A DNA stretch of 64,000 nt, taken from the NCBI GenBank assembly GCA_030429345.1, contig JAUIFJ010000009.1, positions 62,001-126,000 of the forward strand. Reading direction: 5' to 3'. Below, piece after piece: positions 59,584 to 64,000 of the stretch. The notes beneath the pieces are model-generated. The model had not been told where the DNA came from. It worked only from the letters and a program-made list of their open reading frames with translations, and searched no databases. This DNA is from a bacterium (lineage in GTDB: Bacteria; CAIWAD01). A program made the position numbers and the translations under genes. The number at the start of each line of letters is the position of its first letter. The first letter of the stretch is position 1.

Positions 59584-60834
59584 CTAGGCTTTCTCTGCGG
59601 CGGCCAGCAGTTTTTCAGCCCTGCCGAGAACTGCGTCATGCAGTTCCATTGCCAACTTCTCATGGAACACGGCGGCGGAGTCCCGGACACCGTCAACCCG
59701 GGCTGTAACCTCGCCACAACGCTGCGTGATGCGAGACTTCAGGAGCGACCACGCCAGGCTGTTCTGTCGCGCCAGCTTCTTCCAGTCGGCACCCTCGAAG
59801 GCCCGGATAGACCTTGCATTGCCCAGTTTCATGGCAGGCTGCGAAGACAACCCTGGCCAGTGAATCGTTGACACCAGGTCGTAGAGCGGCGCGAAAACCC
59901 TCTTGCCGTCTTCATAGAGGAAGGAGTAGTTCTTGGAGTGCGCATCCGCGTTGCCGATGATCCAATTGAAGATCAAGGCGTCCAGAAAACGTGGCAGATC
60001 CTTCACCGCCGCGGTGGACCAGGACCGGATCAGGGCAAGACAATCCTGGATCGTCGCCCCGCCCTCCTGCTGGTACTTCCGGGCCGGATGATGTCCCAAT
60101 GCCTGGCAGAAGTCTTCCTGATGTATACGCTGCAAATGGCCATCCGGCAGGAGTCTCCTGTCGTAGCGCTCCACCACGAGGCAGGGGATCTTCCCGATCC
60201 TGCGATATGCGACACCGGGCACCTGCATGCCGATCGACCGTGCCAGGGTCATGCAGAACCATTCGTTGAGCGCCAGACCTGGATAGTGGCCCGGCTCCGG
60301 TTTCAGGATATGGGTACTCGGCGTCTGCTCAAGCGGCAAGTGCAGGCCGCCGTCACTCAGGATCACGGGAAGCTTGTCCCGTGCTCCGGCAAGGGACAGG
60401 CGCACACCCTTTTCTCCGGCCAACAGGGGGCGTTGCGGCAACTCGGCCAGCAGGCTTTCCAGGCTGCTGTCACTCAGCAAGCGTCTCGTAGACGCTCCCT
60501 CATGGGCGATCTCCTGCCCGGCAGACAACACACTGACAGCGCCCGCACAATCGCCTCCCAATGCCCGCAGCAGAGCCATGTCGTTTGCATCACTGAATCC
60601 CAGGTTCCTGGCAATGATCCGTCGCGTTTGCTCTTCAGGCAATACGCCTGCAAAGAAGGGCAGGGTCTGCTTCGTGGGGAATCGTCCCGGCTGCCGCGGC
60701 AGGGAGCGAGACAGGGGAATCGCATTCCGGGCCTGCAGCCAGGCATCCGTATACTCGAACTCCATCTGCCCCGGTTCGTCTTCGATCAGGGCACCGACAA
60801 GGTCTCCATGGAGCAGGACCTGGAGCCTATTCAT
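59584..60834 (-). CDS. hipA: HipA-family serine/threonine kinase toxin
   Basis: PFFAGVLPEE, LSLAGARDKLPVIL, IGNADAHSKNYSFLYEDG...LYDLVST. Confidence 0.95.
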   Translation of the reverse strand: MNRLQVLLHGDLVGALIEDEPGQMEFEYTDAWLQARNAIPLSRSLPRQPGRFPTKQTLPFFAGVLPEEQTRRIIARNLGFSDANDMALLRALGGDCAGAVSVLSAGQEIAHEGASTRRLLSDSSLESLLAELPQRPLLAGEKGVRLSLAGARDKLPVILSDGGLHLPLEQTPSTHILKPEPGHYPGLALNEWFCMTLARSIGMQVPGVAYRRIGKIPCLVVERYDRRLLPDGHLQRIHQEDFCQALGHHPARKYQQEGGATIQDCLALIRSWSTAAVKDLPRFLDALIFNWIIGNADAHSKNYSFLYEDGKRVFAPLYDLVSTIHWPGLSSQPAMKLGNARSIRAFEGADWKKLARQNSLAWSLLKSRITQRCGEVTARVDGVRDSAAVFHEKLAMELHDAVLGRAEKLLAAAEKA

Positions 60835-61063
60835 GTGAAGCACCCCTTCTCTTCCCTGTTTCCAGGTCTTCGAAGACCAGTCTCAGGCCGCAGGCCTGAA
60901 GCACCTGCAGAACCTTCCCGATCTGGCAGCTGGGTTTCCCTTTTTCCAGATCCACAAGAAAGCGGACACCTGTCCCGCTGGCCAGGGCCAGATCCTTCTG
61001 CGTCGCACCCAGTTCCTTGCGTCTCCGGCGAATCAGAGTGCCCAGGTCTTTCGCATTCTGCAT
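60827..61063 (-). CDS. hipB: HipB-like XRE antitoxin/repressor
   Basis: IRRRRKELGATQKDLALASGTGVRFLVDLEKGKPSCQIGKVLQVLQACGL; overlaps hipA by 8 bp. Confidence 0.93.
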   Translation of the reverse strand: MQNAKDLGTLIRRRRKELGATQKDLALASGTGVRFLVDLEKGKPSCQIGKVLQVLQACGLRLVFEDLETGKRRGASHE

Positions 61064-61067
61064 GAGG

Positions 61068-61225
61068 TTCCCGATCGGTAAAATTGTCCGTGCGTGGGTG
61101 GAATCGTGATGGATTTCTTCCCGATCGGGAATCTATTGCATCGCTCAGTGATCTCATAGAGATTCCTGAGCGGGAAAGTTTTGTAAAGAAGCGGTTGTCG
61201 GCAAGGGTTGCTTCCCGATCGGGAA
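61068..61225. promoter_or_regulatory. Four HipB-type operators, consensus TTCCCGATCGGGAA
   Basis: 61068-61081 TTCCCGATCGGTAA; 61118-61131 TTCCCGATCGGGAA; 61163-61176 TTCCTGAGCGGGAA; 61212-61225 TTCCCGATCGGGAA; spacings 50, 45, 49 bp. Confidence 0.88.
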
Positions 61226-61291
61226 ACGCCCATCAGGACGGACCCTGCCCTCGCGCGACACGGATCCGTAGACCCACCTGAATGGCCTCGC

Positions 61292-61759
61292 TCACGCCCT
61301 TTCTCCCGGCTTCGCCTCCAGGCGAGCATCTACTGCCGCCTTCAGCGCCCTCGGCTCGTCACTGCCGATGCGGTACACGCGTCCACGCATTGTCCGCAGT
61401 TCGACCGCCTGGAAGCCGGAGACATTGTAGAGCCAGCCATGGCGGATCTTCTTGATTCCCCAGCCGTTCCACCAGTGGTTCTCGACCAGGGCCGTCTCAC
61501 GCACATCCTCCAGGGGAATGCGCTTGCGGATCAGCCCGATGCCGAAACGAAGGCGGATCTCGTCCCGTGTGACATGTACTCCAAGGCTATGGAAAAGTGG
61601 AAACAGGAGCAGTAGCGGCACACAGGGAAGAAGCATGCCGGCGGCATCCTCGACTCCCGTGGCCCAGAGGGTCGTCGCGAAGAGCGCGAAGAAGAGAAGC
61701 ATCCCCAGCAGGATCCATCTCACAGTCGTGCCGGGCTGGACGTGGTTGTAGTCACTCAT
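61292..61759 (-). CDS. Membrane protein with PH-like domain, unknown function
   Basis: Two TM segments then LGVHVTRDEIRLRFGIGLIRKRIPLEDV. Confidence 0.7.
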   Translation of the reverse strand: MSDYNHVQPGTTVRWILLGMLLFFALFATTLWATGVEDAAGMLLPCVPLLLLFPLFHSLGVHVTRDEIRLRFGIGLIRKRIPLEDVRETALVENHWWNGWGIKKIRHGWLYNVSGFQAVELRTMRGRVYRIGSDEPRALKAAVDARLEAKPGERA

Positions 61760-62132
61760 TCGACTTCCCCGCCTGGTAGAGCGCGATCCGGTTCCCTTCG
61801 CAGTCCTCGAACTCGGCGACGATGCCGCCATCCTCGAGGATCTTGGCGGGGTAGAGGATCGGGCACCCCGCCTCTGTCACACGCTCCAGCACGTCGTGGA
61901 TGCGCTCCACCGTGAAATAGAGGATCGGCCCCTGCTTGCCGGGAACGTATACATCACCCTCCGCCAGGGCGCCGCTTGCTCCTGCACCTTCTCCGCCGGC
62001 CGGAAAGAGGGCCATGGCATAGCCATCGATCGTCCGCGGCTCGAGCCGGACCTGGAAGACCCGCTCGTAGAACGGGACCGCCCTGGCCAGGTCCGCCACC
62101 GGGATCTCGAAGTAGTGTACGAACGCGGGCAT
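61752..62132 (-). CDS. VOC family protein (glyoxalase-like)
   Basis: VHYFEIPVADLARAVPFYERVFQVRLEPRTIDGYAMALFP...GGIVAEFEDCEGNRIALYQ. Confidence 0.92.
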   Translation of the reverse strand: MPAFVHYFEIPVADLARAVPFYERVFQVRLEPRTIDGYAMALFPAGGEGAGASGALAEGDVYVPGKQGPILYFTVERIHDVLERVTEAGCPILYPAKILEDGGIVAEFEDCEGNRIALYQAGKSNE

Positions 62133-62308
62133 GCTCCCCTCCGGTTGCGCTTCGATCTTCGAATGCTGGGTGCAACTTTGCGTTTCGGGGTCTATTCTAG
62201 AAGAGCAAGGTTCGCCATACTGTCGCCATCCGGTCCGCAACCGCCCGATTGCCCGCGCGGCAGGCGGATCCGGCGAGGCAGGCAGACACACAGCTTCAGC
62301 AGGTTCCC

Positions 62309-63526
62309 ATGAACGTTCTCATGCTCTCCCCGGGCTTTCCCGTCGAACAGCCCTTTTTCACCCGCGGCCTGGCCCGGCGCGGACACCATGTCATCGGCCT
62401 GGGCGACCAGCCGCAGCATGACCTTCCCCCGGTGGCGAAGGAAAGCCTGGCCGCCTATGTGCAGGTGGCCAGCTTCACGGACGAGGAGCGGGTGCTCGCG
62501 ACGGTGGCCGACATCCACCGCAAGGCACACATCGACCGCGTCGAGTGCACCTGGGAGCCCTACATGGTCTTGGCTGCCCGCATGCGCGAGATGCTGGGCC
62601 TGCCCGGAATGACCGTCGCGGAAACCATTCCCTTCCGCGACAAGGAACAGATGAAGCGCGTGCTCGACCGCAAGGGCATCCGCACACCGCGGCATTTCAG
62701 CACGACCCAGGCAAAGGGCGTGCGGGAGGCTGCCGCGGAAATCGGCTATCCGATCTGCGTCAAGCCGATTGCCGGCGCCGGCTCGGCGGACACCTACCGG
62801 GTCGACAGCGCCGAGCAGCTGGAAGAGATCCTGCCGCTGCTCGGCCATGTGCCGGAAGTCAGTGTCGAGGAGTTCATCGAGGCCGACGAGTATACCTTCG
62901 ACACGGTCTGCGTCGGCGGCGAGATCAAGTATTTCAATATCTGCCGCTATCGTCCTCGGCCGCTGATCGGCAAGACCAACGAATGGATCAGCCAGCAGAC
63001 CGTCGCCATGCGAGATGTGATGCACCCGGACCTGGAGTCCGGCCGGCAGATGGGCCAGGCCGTGATCCAGGCCCTGGGCTTCAAGGACGGATTCACCCAC
63101 ATGGAATGGTACCGCCAGGCAAGCGGCGAGGCCGTCTTCGGGGAGATCGCCGCGCGGCCGCCCGGAGCGAACACGGTGGACCTGATGAACTTCGCCAACG
63201 ACTTCGACGTGCACGAAGGCTGGGCCGAGGCGGTCACCGAAGGCTCCTTCAGCCAGCCGATCCGCCGCAGCTACAACGCGGCAAGCCTCTTCAAGCGGGC
63301 CCAGGGCCAGGGGCGGATCCGCCACATCGAAGGGCTGGACGCCCTGATGGCCGACTACGGCGAGCACCTCTGCGTGGTCGACCTGCTGCCTGTTGGCGCA
63401 CAGCGGCGGAACTGGAAGCAGACCCTGCGCTCCGACGGCATGATCATCGGGCGGCACCCGGACTATGCCACCCTCTGCGAGATGATGGACGACATCGGCA
63501 TCCGCCTGCAGATCTACGCCGAGTAG
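62309..63526 (+). CDS. ATP-grasp domain ligase
   Basis: MNVLMLSPGFPVEQPFFTRGLARRGHHVIGLGDQ; YPICVKPIAGAGSADTYRV; VSVEEFIEADEYTFDTVC; GEIAARPPG. Confidence 0.88.
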   Translation: MNVLMLSPGFPVEQPFFTRGLARRGHHVIGLGDQPQHDLPPVAKESLAAYVQVASFTDEERVLATVADIHRKAHIDRVECTWEPYMVLAARMREMLGLPGMTVAETIPFRDKEQMKRVLDRKGIRTPRHFSTTQAKGVREAAAEIGYPICVKPIAGAGSADTYRVDSAEQLEEILPLLGHVPEVSVEEFIEADEYTFDTVCVGGEIKYFNICRYRPRPLIGKTNEWISQQTVAMRDVMHPDLESGRQMGQAVIQALGFKDGFTHMEWYRQASGEAVFGEIAARPPGANTVDLMNFANDFDVHEGWAEAVTEGSFSQPIRRSYNAASLFKRAQGQGRIRHIEGLDALMADYGEHLCVVDLLPVGAQRRNWKQTLRSDGMIIGRHPDYATLCEMMDDIGIRLQIYAE

Positions 63527-63547
63527 GCGGGAAGCGTGAGACAAGCC

Positions 63548-64000
63548 ATGAGCCTGCCGGAAGGAATCCGCTCCATCGATGGCGTCTGCGAGCTGCAGAG
63601 CCATGCAAGCCCCGGCGCCGAAGACCGCCGCCCGGACCCGTTCATCGAGCTGCCGCACGGGGCGACCCGGCGCTCCGACTACGACCGGCTGCGCGCCCGG
63701 CTCTCGCCGGAGCTGCCTCCAGACCTGATCGACTACTTCTTCGTCAACACGGATGTCGGTTCCTGGGAGTACGCCACGCAAGTGGCCCGGCAACTGACGA
63801 AATCCGCGGCCGCGGGTGCGCCACTGAAGGTGCTGGTCGCGCGCTGCCTGGTTCCGCGGGCCTTCATCGACACCAACCGCGTGATCCAGGCCGGCAGAAG
63901 CGAGGCGAAGGAGGCCGGCCTGAGCACGGCCACGGCCGAGTACATTCGCGAAGAGGCGGATGCCCGCCTGCTGCACACGCTGCACGCGCAGTATCACGCC
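63548..64000 (+). CDS. N-formylglutamate amidohydrolase-like protein, N-terminal part (runs off window; GTG at 63536 is an alternative start)
   Basis: DPFIELPHGATRRSDYDRLRARL...VPRAFIDTNRVIQ. Confidence 0.6.
   Translation, partial: MSLPEGIRSIDGVCELQSHASPGAEDRRPDPFIELPHGATRRSDYDRLRARLSPELPPDLIDYFFVNTDVGSWEYATQVARQLTKSAAAGAPLKVLVARCLVPRAFIDTNRVIQAGRSEAKEAGLSTATAEYIREEADARLLHTLHAQYHA

Overview
GC-rich bacterial chromosome segment with about 60 recognisable CDSs. No rRNA, tRNA, CRISPR array, prophage or transposase was recognised by eye. One protein has a C-terminal PNPFNPATTLAF-type (T9SS/FlgD-Ig-like) sorting domain, which suggests an FCB-group lineage; this is inference, not proof. Main blocks, left to right: (1) a cbb3 cytochrome oxidase locus with a fused CcoN-CcoO and a short mono-heme CcoP, divergent from an FNR/CRP-family regulator; (2) fumarylacetoacetase, a conserved hypothetical and a bacilliredoxin; (3) a four-gene operon PrkA-1 / YeaH(DUF444) / SpoVR / PrkA-2, the strongest candidate for an under-described system; (4) a CarH-like B12 photoreceptor repressor divergent from photolyase-SDR-SRPBCC, with a compact bidirectional promoter; (5) MscS plus a RimB-RimK-like fusion plus a methyltransferase; (6) a MerR regulator with a repeated operator, next to a VIT-vWA protein; (7) a TetR-ric pair with a palindromic operator; (8) outer-membrane/secreted proteins (DUF5916, beta-helix, T9SS cargo); (9) a long minus-strand run of small stand-alone domain proteins (VOC, DinB, GyrI-like, SRPBCC, GNAT, monooxygenase), an adenylate cyclase with a CxxCH sensor region, and a GGDEF protein; (10) hipBA with four 14-bp operators; (11) an ATP-grasp ligase plus an N-formylglutamate amidohydrolase-like gene cut by the window edge. 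All product calls come from reading translations by eye, with no database search. Start codons were often moved inward from the ORF-track start.
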